Assembly (NCBI GenBank): GCA_963802915.1
Contig: CAWDKQ010000019.1
Coordinates: forward strand, 62,001 to 126,000
Direction of reading: 5' to 3'
Length of the DNA: 64,000 nt
Source: JAICMB01 sp963802915
GTDB taxonomy: Bacteria; Acidobacteriota; Terriglobia; Bryobacterales; Bryobacteraceae
In this document: piece by piece, positions 36,796 to 49,645 of the stretch
Numbering within the stretch: the first letter of the stretch is position 1
Layout: every line of letters starts with the position of its first letter
The notes under the pieces: model-generated
Told to the model about the DNA's origin: nothing
The model's input: only the letters and a program-made list of their open reading frames with translations
The model's database searches: none
Program-made: the position numbers and the translations under genes

Positions 36796-37469
36796 AACGC
36801 ACCTGGATTGCATTACTGATCTGTTGCGCAGCGTCCGCGCAGGTTGCCGAACAAGCCAACGAAGCCTACAAAACTCAGCAAGGTCGAGATGCGATCGCGC
36901 ATAGTCTGGCCGCGCCCGGGCGCGATGAAACAGAGCGGCCGCGCGAGATCGTCGAAGCCATGGGCTTGCGTTCCGGCATGCGAGTCGCCGACGTCGGCAC
37001 TGGAGTCGGCTACATGCTGCCTTATCTGAGTCACGCCGTCGGACCGAGGGGCGACGTGGTCGCGGAAGACATCGCACCGGACTTCCTGGAACGGGCCAAG
37101 CTTCGCGCCCGCTCCATTGGCCTTACGAACATCACCTTTATACAGGGAACGGAGCGCGATTCACGCCTGCCCGGCGGCGTTCTGGACGCCGTGCTCGTGC
37201 TCGATACCTATCATCATTTTGATTATCCGGAGGCCATGCTTCACACCATTCGAGACAGCCTCGTCTCGGACGGAAAGATGTATATCGTCGAATTCTACAA
37301 GCGCGAAAACGCCATGGGGCCTGGCACCGGAGATCGCGCCCTCACACACATCCGGCTGGATCAAGCCGACCTCATCAAGGAAGTGGAAGACAACGGTTTC
37401 CACCTGCTCTGGAAACGCGACCACATCCCCAACAGCCAATACATCGCCGCCTTCGATAAACAGAAATAA
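36792..37469 (+). CDS. secreted/anchored class I SAM methyltransferase
   Basis: 225 residues; the ATG lies in the last codons of hom (ATGGAG...GTGA, 4-bp overlap), so it is likely translationally coupled. N-terminal signal-like segment RTWIALLICCAASAQ, then the SAM-binding motif VADVGTGVGYMLPYLSHAVG, AEDIAPDFLERAKLRARSIG and DAVLVLDTYHHFDYPEAM. Related to UbiE/Coq5-like enzymes and found outside the cytoplasm in Acidobacteria, Planctomycetes. Substrate unknown. Confidence 0.85.
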   Translation: MKRTWIALLICCAASAQVAEQANEAYKTQQGRDAIAHSLAAPGRDETERPREIVEAMGLRSGMRVADVGTGVGYMLPYLSHAVGPRGDVVAEDIAPDFLERAKLRARSIGLTNITFIQGTERDSRLPGGVLDAVLVLDTYHHFDYPEAMLHTIRDSLVSDGKMYIVEFYKRENAMGPGTGDRALTHIRLDQADLIKEVEDNGFHLLWKRDHIPNSQYIAAFDKQK

Positions 37470-37516
37470 CGCCGTCGCGTGTTATGATGTTTTCGTACCG
37501 ACCAACCCAATACGCC

Positions 37517-37609
37517 GGAGAGGTGGCTGAGTGGTCGAAAGCAGCGGTTTGCTAAACCGTCGTACGGTCAAAAGCTGTACCGAGAGTTCGAATCTCTCCC
37601 TCTCCGCCA
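37517..37609 (+). tRNA. tRNA-Ser(GCT)
   Basis: Acceptor arms GGAGAGG and CCTCTCC pair perfectly; the discriminator G and the CCA end (37607-37609) are encoded. The D-arm starts TGGCTGAGTGG, the anticodon loop TTGCTAA presents GCT (37551-37553), a long variable arm (GTACGGTC...GTAC) is present as in serine tRNAs, and GAGAGTTCGAATCTCTC forms the T-arm. Reads AGC/AGT codons. Confidence 0.96.
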
Positions 37610-37688
37610 TTTCAGAATCAAACGTTTGCAAGCACTGGACGCCCACGCGTCAGGCAAACTCGGCGATTGTTCAAGACCACGGAAATCT

Positions 37689-38114
37689 TCAGAGCGTCCA
37701 GTGGAAGAACTGTGCGGTCCGAGCTGGCGCAAAAATCTGCCCATACTTTATTCGCCCAAGCCAACCCTTCTGGTAGGGGAGGAAAACCGTAACGGTTTCG
37801 CCCGAACGATGTTCAAGAGCGACAGAAAAGGCATCTGTCTTATCTGATTTTCCGGGTGCAGCAACGCGCACGTCGGCGCAGATGGCTGCGGCCCGCAACT
37901 CGCCCGCGCCTGCTCTTTGCTCGTAAGCCTGCGTGAGCAGATCGATGACTTCTTGTGAAGGAGGATGTTCACCACCCGTGTCGGCGCCATCCATTTCGAT
38001 CTGCCCACTCGCATTCATCGACGATCCGAACGGAAAGAGTGCCCCATGTTTGGACAACATCAGCTCGGCGAATTCGAGTGCGCCGTTAAGAAGTTGATCG
38101 AGGTCCGGATGAGC
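37689..38114 (-). CDS. conserved hypothetical protein
   Basis: 141 residues from ATG 38114 (a second ATG at 38126). LDQLLNGALEFAELMLSKHG, LFPFGSSMNASGQIEMDGAD, EVIDLLTQAYEQRAGAGELR and AAAICADVRVAAPG with KTDAFSVALEHRSGETVTVF form a pattern I have seen in scattered bacterial hypotheticals, sometimes as suspected immunity-like or housekeeping proteins. No assigned function. It sits convergent with the tRNA-Ser gene. Confidence 0.65.
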   Translation of the reverse strand, partial: AHPDLDQLLNGALEFAELMLSKHGALFPFGSSMNASGQIEMDGADTGGEHPPSQEVIDLLTQAYEQRAGAGELRAAAICADVRVAAPGKSDKTDAFSVALEHRSGETVTVFLPYQKGWLGRIKYGQIFAPARTAQFFHWTL

Positions 38115-38320
38115 CATCGAGTGCACTGTACCTCAAAGTCACCGCGAAAAGCTGGCTCTTTCGCGAGTGCATCGATGTCTCAGACCAATCTCTCGCACCC
38201 AAGGAAGAACAAAGGCCCCCGACAAATGTCTCGTTTCACGAAGGACCCTTTGGGGAATGAGATGTCCGACACGCCCATTTTCGAAGCTCGTCGGCGTTTC
38301 GTTTTCCGGCAAGGTTCCAA

Positions 38321-41620
<3,300 letters not shown>

Positions 41621-42350
41621 ACGGTTACCTATTGTCTTGATCGGCAGGCTGGGAGCATTGGTTTAACCCATGGCTGCAAATTTCCCAATATGAAGGCATC
41701 TGTTAGCGCCGGGATAAGAGGGAGCCAGTTTCGCCGGTTTAGGGGGGACCAGGGGCGCAAAGACCGTCGGCGAGACACACTAAAAACGGGCGGCTCCACC
41801 AATGCCGCCAACCCGCCGAACGGAGCACCCGGTCCAATCACGTCGGCTACAGAGAAGTACCCTCCAGCGCCGTCAGTAGGAACGTGAGCATCGAACCGCA
41901 GAGATGCCGTAGTGTAGGAGATCGAATGATTAGCGGACAGAGACGTAAATTGTCGTAGGCTGCCGGTGATCGACACGGTACACCTGGGGCGCTTCCAAGA
42001 CTGCGGTTCATCAACGTGAGCATGAACGTTAGCGCTGTCCAGCATTGTGCGGCGAGAGCGAAGAGTTTTCAAGCAAATCTTTAGAATCTGAATTAGAGTA
42101 GGTACCGCGTCCCCGCCAATGAATGGTTTGACTGGCCTCATTGGCTCCGGCTCTCGCTGGCCAAAATGGCTCCGTTTCTCACCGGCACTGACAATCTTCC
42201 ACCTGCCCCTGGATGCTCACGCGCCAACCACCGTATCGAGCGATTCCATAGCAGCGCGCTCGAGTGCAGCACGGCGACCAGGCGGCCGCCGTGACGCGCT
42301 AACGAAAGTGGGGGTTGACGCAGTTCGAGGCCAGCGCTACTTTCGGGGTC
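41621..42350. other. 730 bp without a supported gene
   Basis: A 170-codon minus-strand frame (41629-42141) has no recognised motif and an arginine/serine-rich composition; I do not call it. No terminator or repeat clearly visible. Confidence 0.35.
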
Positions 42351-42584
42351 ATGGAACTAACCAAGCAGGACATCCGGCTTCTCAAGATTATGCGAGTCGC
42401 CGGTGGAGTCGTTCCAAGCTCTGAAGGACAAGAGTTGCGATTAGAAGAATTGGCGCATCATCGTCTTGCTGTGCAGGAAGGTCACGTTTACAGAATCTCA
42501 GTACACGGAGACATCGAGCTGGAATATGCGTCATCCGTGTTGGCGCACGTCACTGGAAGCACGCACATACGTTCTGAGCGATAG
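42351..42584 (+). CDS. small hypothetical protein
   Basis: 77 residues from ATG 42351: LTKQDIRLLKIMRVAGGVVP, then ELRLEELAHHRLAVQEGHVY and RISVHGDIELEYA, a pattern like a small winged-helix or regulatory fold. The last 53 bp overlap, on the opposite strand, the tail of the truncated beta-lactamase frame, so one of the two ends is not natural. Not recognised. Confidence 0.4.
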   Translation: MELTKQDIRLLKIMRVAGGVVPSSEGQELRLEELAHHRLAVQEGHVYRISVHGDIELEYASSVLAHVTGSTHIRSER

Positions 42585-43325
42585 GGTCAGCCCCCTTTCA
42601 GGCTCTTGGGTGGGGGTTTCCCTACTCATCCGATCCGCATCTCCAGTCCAAACGTTCTGGTTCATCCGGATATACCCGGTTTTCCATCTCGCGAGGGTCG
42701 GAATCTCTTGGGCATGAATCTGACAAATTGCCAGTGGCTTTCTGGGGCATTGCCTGATCGCAGCCATTGCGCGAATAATCCGGATTGCTGCCTGGAGGGT
42801 GGTTCCAGTCACTCGCTCGACTAAGATGGCCGCGAGATTGTAGCCGCTATTATAGGACCACGCATCCCCGGGCAGGTAATTCAGTGAGCGCTGCCGCTTC
42901 AAAATATCGAGGACATGGGCATGCGTGTACACGCGCGTCGTACGTTCCCAACCCGCGACTTCCTCTATTTCACCCCAGTCACGAAGACCGCTCGTGTGGT
43001 TGAGCAAATGCCGTACGGTTATGGCGTGGCCGCAGTCGGGAATCTCCGGGAGGTATTTGCGAATGGTGTCGTCGATCCCTATTTGGCCTCGTTCGGCGAG
43101 CGGAAGAACAGCGGCGGCCGTGAATTGTTTGCTCACGGAGCCGGCTTCAAAAACAGTCGACGTGGTGTTGGCCACTCCATGCTCGAGATCGGCCATCCCG
43201 TAGGCCCCACTCAGGACGTCGTGCCCCGGACTCTCAACGGCGACGGCGCAACCGGGCGTATTCGGATGCTGGTACGCTCCAAAAATCGGGGCAATTTGGC
43301 GGACGTCGGGCGGTTGCCCGGCCAA
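42531..43325 (-). pseudogene. truncated beta-lactamase/class C-type serine hydrolase
   Basis: The first 180 codons fit a secreted serine hydrolase: nucleophile motif SVSK (residues 63-66) in FEAGSVSKQFTAAAVLPLAE, RHLLNHTSGLRDW, and the tyrosine motif WSYNSGYNLAAILVERVTGT. After about codon 180 (42785) the sequence becomes unrelated and ends at 42531, so the C-terminal half with the KTG-like motif is missing. The signal peptide lies upstream of TTG 43325 but has no proper start codon (RKLLAATLVLAASLAG in frame, near 43370). Confidence 0.65.
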
Positions 43326-43462
43326 TGAAGCAGCGAGAACGAGAGTCGCCGCGAGAAGTTTCCGTATGCATAGAAGTCTATCGCAACTTACCGATCAGCA
43401 GCGCTCGCAGCATTCCCACGGCCTGTGCGATGGCGCGCCCGCAAGGGTAGCGTTATTTGCCG

Positions 43463-45091
43463 TTATCGTTCGCCGTAGATAGCGATCGTGGACGTTTCCC
43501 CTTGTGGCACGCTGGTGCCCCAGATAACGTTCGTTCCCCAGATCACATTTGTGGCGGCCGCAGTTCCGGTACCCCAAATTACGTTCGTTCCCCAGATTAC
43601 GTTTGAGCCGCTCAGCACGCTGGTTCCCCAGATCACGTTCGTTCCCCAAATCACATTGCTTCCCCAAATCACGTTGCTGCCCGTGACGCCTGAGAGCGTG
43701 ACTGCTTTGGTAGTGGCGTTGAAAGAAGCGGTCGGTGAAAGGGCCAGTCCGCTTCCTGTATCTGTGTTTACCAACGCCTGGGAGATGTCCAGATACCCCG
43801 CGCCGACGGTAAAGATGTCGTAGTAAGAAGTGTACTGAATCCCGGTAGTTGGGTCAGTCGCAATGCTGCTAACGGGGAAGGATTTATAGGCCGTCTTCAT
43901 GAGGCGCGCTTTAACCTGGTCCGGAGTCAGGTTGGGGCTTTGCTGAAGGAGCAGCGCCACGGCCCCACTTACGACCGGAGTCGCCATACTGGTGCCGCTC
44001 AGGGTGAAGAAGTATGGGGATGCCGATCCGCCGAGGACCGGATCATTGGCCGGGTAGGTCGTTTCGAGATAGGCGCCGGGTGCATACGCCGAAATCACTT
44101 GGTTGCCAGGAGCTACCAGATCCGGTTTCACGATGTGATCGATCGAGGTCGGGCCTTTGGAGCTGTAGCTCGCAATCAGGTCATCGGTTCGGCTAGGCGT
44201 GTTTAGACTCTTCATGGCGCCCACAGTAATCACGTAGGGATCGTTCCCGGGGGCCGTGATGGTGCCGTATCCATCCTCACCGTACGTGTTGTCCCGGCCG
44301 TTGTTGCCGGCTGCCACTACCACTACGATGCCTGCCTTCCAAGCGGCTTCCACTGCCTGACACAGGGGGTCCGTTTTATAACTCTGTGTCACTGGACGGC
44401 CGAGCGAGAGATTGATCACGCGGATGTTATAAGTCGTTTTCAGTGCAATCGCCTCTTGGATGGCGGCAATCACGGCGCTATCGGTGCCGTTGCCGTTCTG
44501 ATCCAGAACGCGAAGATTGATTCTCGCCGCTTGATTTGCGATTCCGGTAAAAGTTCTCCCGCCGACGGTTGTTGTCGGAATGCCGATAATCCCCACGACG
44601 TGAGTGCCGTGGCCATATTGGTCAGCCGTGCTGGTGTTGCCCGCCACGAAGCTTTGTGAGTAAGCCGCTGCGTATGAGTATTGAGCCGCAATGCCACTAT
44701 CGATAATTGCCACGCCAATTCCCGCCCCTGTAAGACCCTTGCTCCACGCGGCTGAGGCGTTCACCGCGCCAGCGGTGTTATCTAGAGCGCCCGTCACAAC
44801 ATTGTCGACTGAGATATATTCCACTTCGGGATCATTAGCAATTTCGCTCAGATGCGAAGCGGGTATACCGGAGTACGCACCCGCGCGCAAAAGAGTCAAT
44901 GCGTGGCGAAGCCGGCCACCGTGGTTGTTTTTTATACGTTCGAACTGACTCGGCCCTGGTACCTGTTTGTACTGCACAATGACGTCGAACGTGGAATTAG
45001 GGTCAGCATGTTCGAACTCAGGCGACAGTTTTTGGGAAGCTCCAAAGGCCAAGGATGAAACGAACATCAAGCAGAGAATCCGGCTTTTCAT
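43463..45091 (-). CDS. secreted subtilisin-like serine protease with C-terminal NVIWG hexad repeats
   Basis: 542 residues from ATG 45091, signal peptide to about residue 18. Inhibitor-I9-like propeptide (FDVIVQYKQVPGPSQFERIK) then the S8 domain: Asp131 in VAIIDSGIA, His161 in YGHGTHVVGIIG, Ser368 in LSGTSMATPVVSGAVALLLQ; the oxyanion Asn in VVVAAGNNGRDN. The tail (about 470-526) is a tandem of six-residue units [S/T]NVIWG. Such tails recur on acidobacterial S8 proteases and may act in surface attachment or aggregation. Transcribed toward the truncated beta-lactamase. Confidence 0.9.
   Translation of the reverse strand: MKSRILCLMFVSSLAFGASQKLSPEFEHADPNSTFDVIVQYKQVPGPSQFERIKNNHGGRLRHALTLLRAGAYSGIPASHLSEIANDPEVEYISVDNVVTGALDNTAGAVNASAAWSKGLTGAGIGVAIIDSGIAAQYSYAAAYSQSFVAGNTSTADQYGHGTHVVGIIGIPTTTVGGRTFTGIANQAARINLRVLDQNGNGTDSAVIAAIQEAIALKTTYNIRVINLSLGRPVTQSYKTDPLCQAVEAAWKAGIVVVVAAGNNGRDNTYGEDGYGTITAPGNDPYVITVGAMKSLNTPSRTDDLIASYSSKGPTSIDHIVKPDLVAPGNQVISAYAPGAYLETTYPANDPVLGGSASPYFFTLSGTSMATPVVSGAVALLLQQSPNLTPDQVKARLMKTAYKSFPVSSIATDPTTGIQYTSYYDIFTVGAGYLDISQALVNTDTGSGLALSPTASFNATTKAVTLSGVTGSNVIWGSNVIWGTNVIWGTSVLSGSNVIWGTNVIWGTGTAAATNVIWGTNVIWGTSVPQGETSTIAIYGER
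43514..43678 (-). repeat. hexad tandem repeat [S/T]NVIWG in the S8 protease tail
   Basis: Nine six-residue units in exact register: seven read [S/T]NVIWG and two are degenerate (TSVLSG and TGTAAA) while keeping the length. At DNA level most units are near-copies of an 18-bp block containing CCCCAGATCACGTT. The register suggests recent internal duplication with drift. Confidence 0.85.
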
Positions 45092-45651
45092 GCTCGTTTG
45101 GAAAGCATGGTCAATGCCAATACAGCAGGACTGCAACCAAATGATTCTAAAGAAGCACGTTTGACGAAAACCAAACGTAAGCGAGACAAAATGTCTCGGC
45201 CGCCTAGACAAAGTGTCTTCATCAGTGCACTTTCGATCAGTGGTAGTTCCGTGTATCGGGGAGATGAGGCCGGACTCGCACTCCTCAAAAGTGCGGCTTC
45301 CGAAGACAAAGCATCCCACACGCCGATACGGAGACCGTGAATGGCGTCTCTGTGAGAGTTTCGGAGTTCGTCATGGAAGGCACCCTCGGCAAATCGAAGG
45401 GTCGGATCGACCCGTAGTACGACATGATCATGCGGATACTGAGGGCGCAGCCGTGTGACGCGCCTAAGGTCGCCCTCGAGACCACCCAGATGACCTTTGC
45501 CGCCCCACCGGCCGCGATATTCGTTCCCGCAAGGCCGCCGCGCCCGTCCCTACAGACGACAATGAGATCGCTACCATCACGGGTGGACCTGGTTCCGGAC
45601 TACGCTTTCGCGAACAAAGCGGAGGCATTGGTTGGCGGCTGCATGATCTAT
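45092..45651. other. 560 bp without a supported gene
   Basis: Upstream region of the protease gene and downstream end of the response regulator. Short frames show no motif. Confidence 0.35.
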
Positions 45652-46812
45652 TCAGACACCGGGCCGGTACTGAACGGCAAGAACCGTAATGTCGTCTCCC
45701 TGTTCCTCGTCCTCGGTGAACGTCTGGACACAGGACAACAACTCGGTAACCAGCTCGCCAACCGGCAGCGCTCTCACCCTTTCCAACAGATGCCTCAGCC
45801 TCGCCTCAGTGAAGAACTCCATGCCTGCGTTCTGGGCTTCGGTGACGCCATCGGTATAAAATGTCAGACTATCGCCGGGCTCAAGGTGCGCCATACCGTC
45901 CTCGTACTTGGCATTGTCCAACACTCCCAACATGATTCCGCGCGGCTCCCTTAAGAAGCTTCCGGCGTGATGGGACGAGCAATGATAGGCTGGCGGCTGG
46001 CCTCCGGAACTAAATTGAAAATCACCGGACTCCAAGTCCAGGATGCCGTAAAGAAGCGTCAGAAACACTTCGCCACGAGTCTGGCCCAGCAGAATACGGT
46101 TCACGCGCTCGAGGACGTCGCCGGGCGTGCCACCCTGCAGAGCCGTCGCCCGTAACAGAGTACGGCTCACCGCCATGAACAGCGCGGCAGGTATGCCCTT
46201 GCCTGAGACATCGCCAATCGCCAGACCCAGGTGATTGGCATCAATCAGGAAGAAATCGTAAAAGTCTCCACTGACTTGCCGGGCCGCCACCATACTGGCG
46301 GAAATCGCGAATTCCTCTCTCCCTGAGATTAGTTCCGGTAAAATGGCTTGCTGCAACTTGGTGGCAATTCTAAGTTCATGTTCCAGGATCGAGAGTTGTT
46401 GCTGGGCTTCCAGTCCTTGCCGCAAGGTTTGCAGCTCGCACTGCGTTTTTCGAATTGTTTTTTCAAGGTCCGCGAAGTCGATCGGCTTCGTAAGAAAATC
46501 ATAGGCGCCGCCGTTCATGGCTGCCCGGATGTTCTCCATGTCGTCGTACGCCGAGATGATGACCGTTTTCAATATCTGCCGCACCTCGCTCGCTTTACTC
46601 AAAAGCGTCAAACCATCCATGACCGGCATGTTGATGTCGGTGATCACAAGTTCAATGGATGGGTGCGACTGGATTAAGCGTAGCGCCTGCTCGCCATCGC
46701 CCGCAAAATAAAACTTGAACTCTCCCGCGGATATGCCCTTGCGAAAATTATGCTGAACCAGGAGTTCTAAATCGGCTTCATCATCTACTACTAAGATCTC
46801 GCCGTTCATCAA
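45652..46812 (-). CDS. response regulator with PP2C (RsbU-type) phosphatase output
   Basis: 386 residues. Receiver (residues about 5-125): LVVDDEADLELLVQHNFRKG, phospho-Asp in LVITDINMPVMDG, and the Lys in FLTKPIDFADLEK. A coiled-coil linker leads to the phosphatase: LQQAILPELI, SGDFYDFFLIDANHLGLAIG, DVSGKGIPAALFMAVSRTLL, FSSGGQPPAYH, LTFYTDGVTEAQNAG and DDITVLAVQY, with the Asp metal ligands. The neighbouring hybrid kinase ends exactly over its start (4-bp overlap), so the kinase very likely phosphorylates this receiver. Confidence 0.92.
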   Translation of the reverse strand: MMNGEILVVDDEADLELLVQHNFRKGISAGEFKFYFAGDGEQALRLIQSHPSIELVITDINMPVMDGLTLLSKASEVRQILKTVIISAYDDMENIRAAMNGGAYDFLTKPIDFADLEKTIRKTQCELQTLRQGLEAQQQLSILEHELRIATKLQQAILPELISGREEFAISASMVAARQVSGDFYDFFLIDANHLGLAIGDVSGKGIPAALFMAVSRTLLRATALQGGTPGDVLERVNRILLGQTRGEVFLTLLYGILDLESGDFQFSSGGQPPAYHCSSHHAGSFLREPRGIMLGVLDNAKYEDGMAHLEPGDSLTFYTDGVTEAQNAGMEFFTEARLRHLLERVRALPVGELVTELLSCVQTFTEDEEQGDDITVLAVQYRPGV

Positions 46813-48488
46813 ATTCCCTCCCGCGGAAGTATCACGATGAATTCGGTACTTTCGCCGCCGCTCACCGCGCGGATGGTCCCGCTGTGCCCGTGCACCACAA
46901 TGTCATGGCTGATCGACAAGCCAAGCCCTGTGCCTGCCCCTGCCGGCTTGGTCGTAAAGAAAGGATTGAATATTTTTGGCAATAGCTCCTCCGGAATGCC
47001 CGGTCCGTTGTCGCACACACGGACCTCCACGCTGGAACCGAGGCCGCGGCTGAAGATATTGACCACAGGATCAAATCCCTCTCCAACTTTCCGGCGCCGC
47101 TCATATGCGGCGTAGCAAGCGTTGTTTATGATGTTTAGAAACACGCGGCTCAGATCCTGTGGAACGGCCGATATCGTTCCCACGTCCGGATTCAGGTCGG
47201 TGACAATTCGCACGTTGAACGCGCGATCCTGCGCCCGGAGTCCGTGGTACGCAAGGCTCACGCAGTCGCCCAGCAGGCTGTTGAGATCGACCGGCTCTCG
47301 CTCCCCGGCTTTACCACGCGAGTGCATCAACATTCCGCGCACGATGCGGTTAGCTCGACCGCCGTGCTCGTCGATCTTCAAAATATATTGTTCCAACTGG
47401 CCAAGCAACGCCAGAACACTTTCAGATCCAGTCCCGCCGGCGACGTGCGCGCGGACCTCAGTTATCAACTCACGCGACGCCTTCGCGAAATTCGTCACAA
47501 AATTAAGTGGATTCTTGATCTCGTGCGCGATACCCGCTGTCAGAGCTCCCAGCGAAGCGAGCTTCTCTTGAACGACCATCCGATCCTGTGTCTGACGAAG
47601 CTGGCTCAGAACCTGCTCAAGTTCATCGGCCCGTCTCTTCTCTTCCTCTCTGAGACGTTGCTTTTCGATGGAAGCCTCGATCCGGGCGATAAGCAGTACG
47701 GGATCGAAAGGTTTGACCAGATAGTCGTCGGCTCCCATCTGGATACACCGCACCGCGCTGGTGCTCTCGTCCAGAGCGGAAATCAAAATCACCGGGGTAG
47801 CCCGAAGAGCCGGATCGGCCTTAATCTGCGTCAGAACTTGGAACCCATCCAGGACGGGCAGGACCACATCCAGAAGCACCAATGCGAAATCGCCTGCGTC
47901 GAGTAACTGCAGGCACTTCTGTCCGTCGTCGCAAACGGTGACATCGTAGCCTTGCCGATCGAGATAACCTCTCAAGATGTTGCGATTGCCGGCGCTGTCG
48001 TCGACGAGCAACAGCCGCGGGCCGAGGTGTTGTGACTCCGTGTGATTGACCTCGGACATGGGAAGCGAAGGGGAGCGGGAAGGTTCTGAATCGTGGGCCA
48101 AGGCGAGAAGTTGTTCCGCGGCAAAACGGAGATTTGCGATACTCTGCTCCAAGTGCTTTGGAGCGCATGGAAGCAGGTCGTCGATTTCGGCCAGTAGCTG
48201 GGTGGCACTGGGCACGAGCGACAACTGAAGCTCGCGAAGGGCGGCCGGATGCAGTAGCTCGCTTTCTGTGCCGAGCGCCTGTTCAGTAAACTTCACCATC
48301 TTCCGTGCATCCGCAATCAGTGCCAGAAGGCCCTCTCGAACTTTCGGGTTATCCGGCGAAGGATCCGCCTCTTCCAGCTCTTCCAGCAACATCTCTCCGT
48401 TCCCTATGATGTGATTCAAGGGCGTGCGCAGGGAGTGCCGCAGCTCCGTAACTGAGGCTTGATTGAGTGTATGATGTTGGGCGGGCAA
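46809..48488 (-). CDS. hybrid histidine kinase: N-terminal HisKA-like His, receiver, C-terminal kinase
   Basis: 559 residues. His18 in TELRHSLRTPLNHIIG is a HisKA-like block without its own ATPase. Residues about 155-275: receiver, LLLVDDSAGNRNIL and phospho-Asp207 in FALVLLDVVLPVLDG. A coiled coil precedes the kinase: His322 in GALTAGIAHEIKNPLNFVTN, HATPase with FLNIINNACYAAYERRRK, VCDNGPGIPEELLPKIFNPF and GTGLGLSISHDIVV. The arrangement allows an internal relay. ATGA overlap with the phosphatase-regulator gene downstream indicates a pair. Confidence 0.9.
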   Translation of the reverse strand: MPAQHHTLNQASVTELRHSLRTPLNHIIGNGEMLLEELEEADPSPDNPKVREGLLALIADARKMVKFTEQALGTESELLHPAALRELQLSLVPSATQLLAEIDDLLPCAPKHLEQSIANLRFAAEQLLALAHDSEPSRSPSLPMSEVNHTESQHLGPRLLLVDDSAGNRNILRGYLDRQGYDVTVCDDGQKCLQLLDAGDFALVLLDVVLPVLDGFQVLTQIKADPALRATPVILISALDESTSAVRCIQMGADDYLVKPFDPVLLIARIEASIEKQRLREEEKRRADELEQVLSQLRQTQDRMVVQEKLASLGALTAGIAHEIKNPLNFVTNFAKASRELITEVRAHVAGGTGSESVLALLGQLEQYILKIDEHGGRANRIVRGMLMHSRGKAGEREPVDLNSLLGDCVSLAYHGLRAQDRAFNVRIVTDLNPDVGTISAVPQDLSRVFLNIINNACYAAYERRRKVGEGFDPVVNIFSRGLGSSVEVRVCDNGPGIPEELLPKIFNPFFTTKPAGAGTGLGLSISHDIVVHGHSGTIRAVSGGESTEFIVILPREGI

Positions 48489-48666
48489 TCTGTCATGAGC
48501 GTACTCTCATTTACATGATTGTCAAGCTAGTTAACAACTCGCCCTGTCTCGTTCCGGTAAATGCGATACCCACACGACCCGCGTGCCTTTTTGTACTAGG
48601 GAGGTGTCTGTCACAAACTGGGTAAGTGCCTAGGCCTATGTCTATGTGTGTGACTCGAGACTCACC

Positions 48667-49059
48667 ATGAATGTCCGCTTTCGTCATGCCGGAATCGGCT
48701 TCACCGCTACCACCCCCAAAGCAGAGGCCCAGGTCACCGTTGACATCGGAGCAGCACCTGACTGTCCTTACGGGTACTATGACACCACTCCCTATAGCTG
48801 TGCTCCCACTGGTTACTACGGCCCGGAATGGTTTAACGGGGACGTCTTTATTGGAGCCGGCCCGTGGTTCCACGGCGCTAACGAGTACCAGGGCAACGTG
48901 AATAACCGTTTACATCCAGAGCACGGCTATAACGGTCCAACGCCCCAACGTGGCGAGAAGGCCGAGCCCTCGAAGCGTATTGATAGTGCGCACTTCCAAG
49001 GAAACGAAGTGCGGGATGGACGTGGCCACGTAGCTGGAGGGGGTCGCGGCAAAAAATAG
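48667..49059 (+). CDS. small Tyr/Gly/Pro-rich protein, likely envelope
   Basis: 130 residues from ATG 48667. PDCPYGYYDTTPYSCAPTGY, YGPEWFNGDVFIGAGPWFHG, then NNRLHPEHGYNGPTPQRGEK resemble a family of small secreted proteins with PYGYY and PWFHG motifs, widespread in soil bacteria, function unknown. A signal peptide is not seen at this start; a longer or frameshifted N-terminus may be missing. Confidence 0.6.
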   Translation: MNVRFRHAGIGFTATTPKAEAQVTVDIGAAPDCPYGYYDTTPYSCAPTGYYGPEWFNGDVFIGAGPWFHGANEYQGNVNNRLHPEHGYNGPTPQRGEKAEPSKRIDSAHFQGNEVRDGRGHVAGGGRGKK

Positions 49060-49645
49060 CCGAGTCGGGAACGTCTGCCAGAGCGCGACATCGCGGCCTG
49101 CCAATGGGAACCACCGGAGTATAAGCTCCTGGAACCTCCTGTCCCGGTGGTTCGCCGGCTGAATACGAATACCGGCGTCGCGGTGTTTTCGGCTGTTCAA
49201 GGCCGGTGTACGAAGCGGTCCTTGTGTGACTGATCTCCGAGTGCGTAGCATGGACGCGACTATTCGCGGATGATAGCTCGCCCCATCTCAACTAAGAACA
49301 TTGTGTGAATAAGCCAGGAGTGAGTAATTCCGTGTCCACGACGAGTCCGTTTTCGGTTCTCAATCATCCAGGTAAAACAGGCGATACCGTTGTTTACGGT
49401 GAGAAGGGCAATTATGCCTGACCATACCTGGTCGTATGACCATATTTGGTTAATGGCTGGGGGTTTCACTTTGATTCTGACAGTAAATCCGCGTTGCCGA
49501 TGCGACTCGCACCGCATGCCCCGAACGGCCACAGACGTGCCTCTTTCCAAATCGCCGCCGATCCGTTTCGGTGGAAGTTTGGAGCGATGGTGGCCAGGAC
49601 AAAACGGAATCCTGGACTTAGACGAAAGAAAAGGAATTGTGATCT
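49060..49645. other. 586 bp without a supported gene
   Basis: Contains the inverted repeat at 49109-49154 and the region upstream of the SYLF gene. Short frames lack motifs. Confidence 0.35.
49109..49154. repeat. 10-bp perfect inverted repeat
   Basis: GAACCACCGG (49109-49118) is exactly complemented by CCGGTGGTTC (49145-49154) with a 26-base loop, 50 bp after the end of the 48667-49059 gene. No T-run follows, so a rho-independent terminator is not clear; a protein-binding dyad or folded RNA is possible. Confidence 0.45.

Noticed and set aside
41629..42141. 170-codon minus-strand frame as a gene
   Set aside because: No recognisable domain and poor composition; left as unannotated.
43514..43678. 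CRISPR-like array
   Set aside because: The repeats are contiguous coding hexads without spacers, inside the protease frame.
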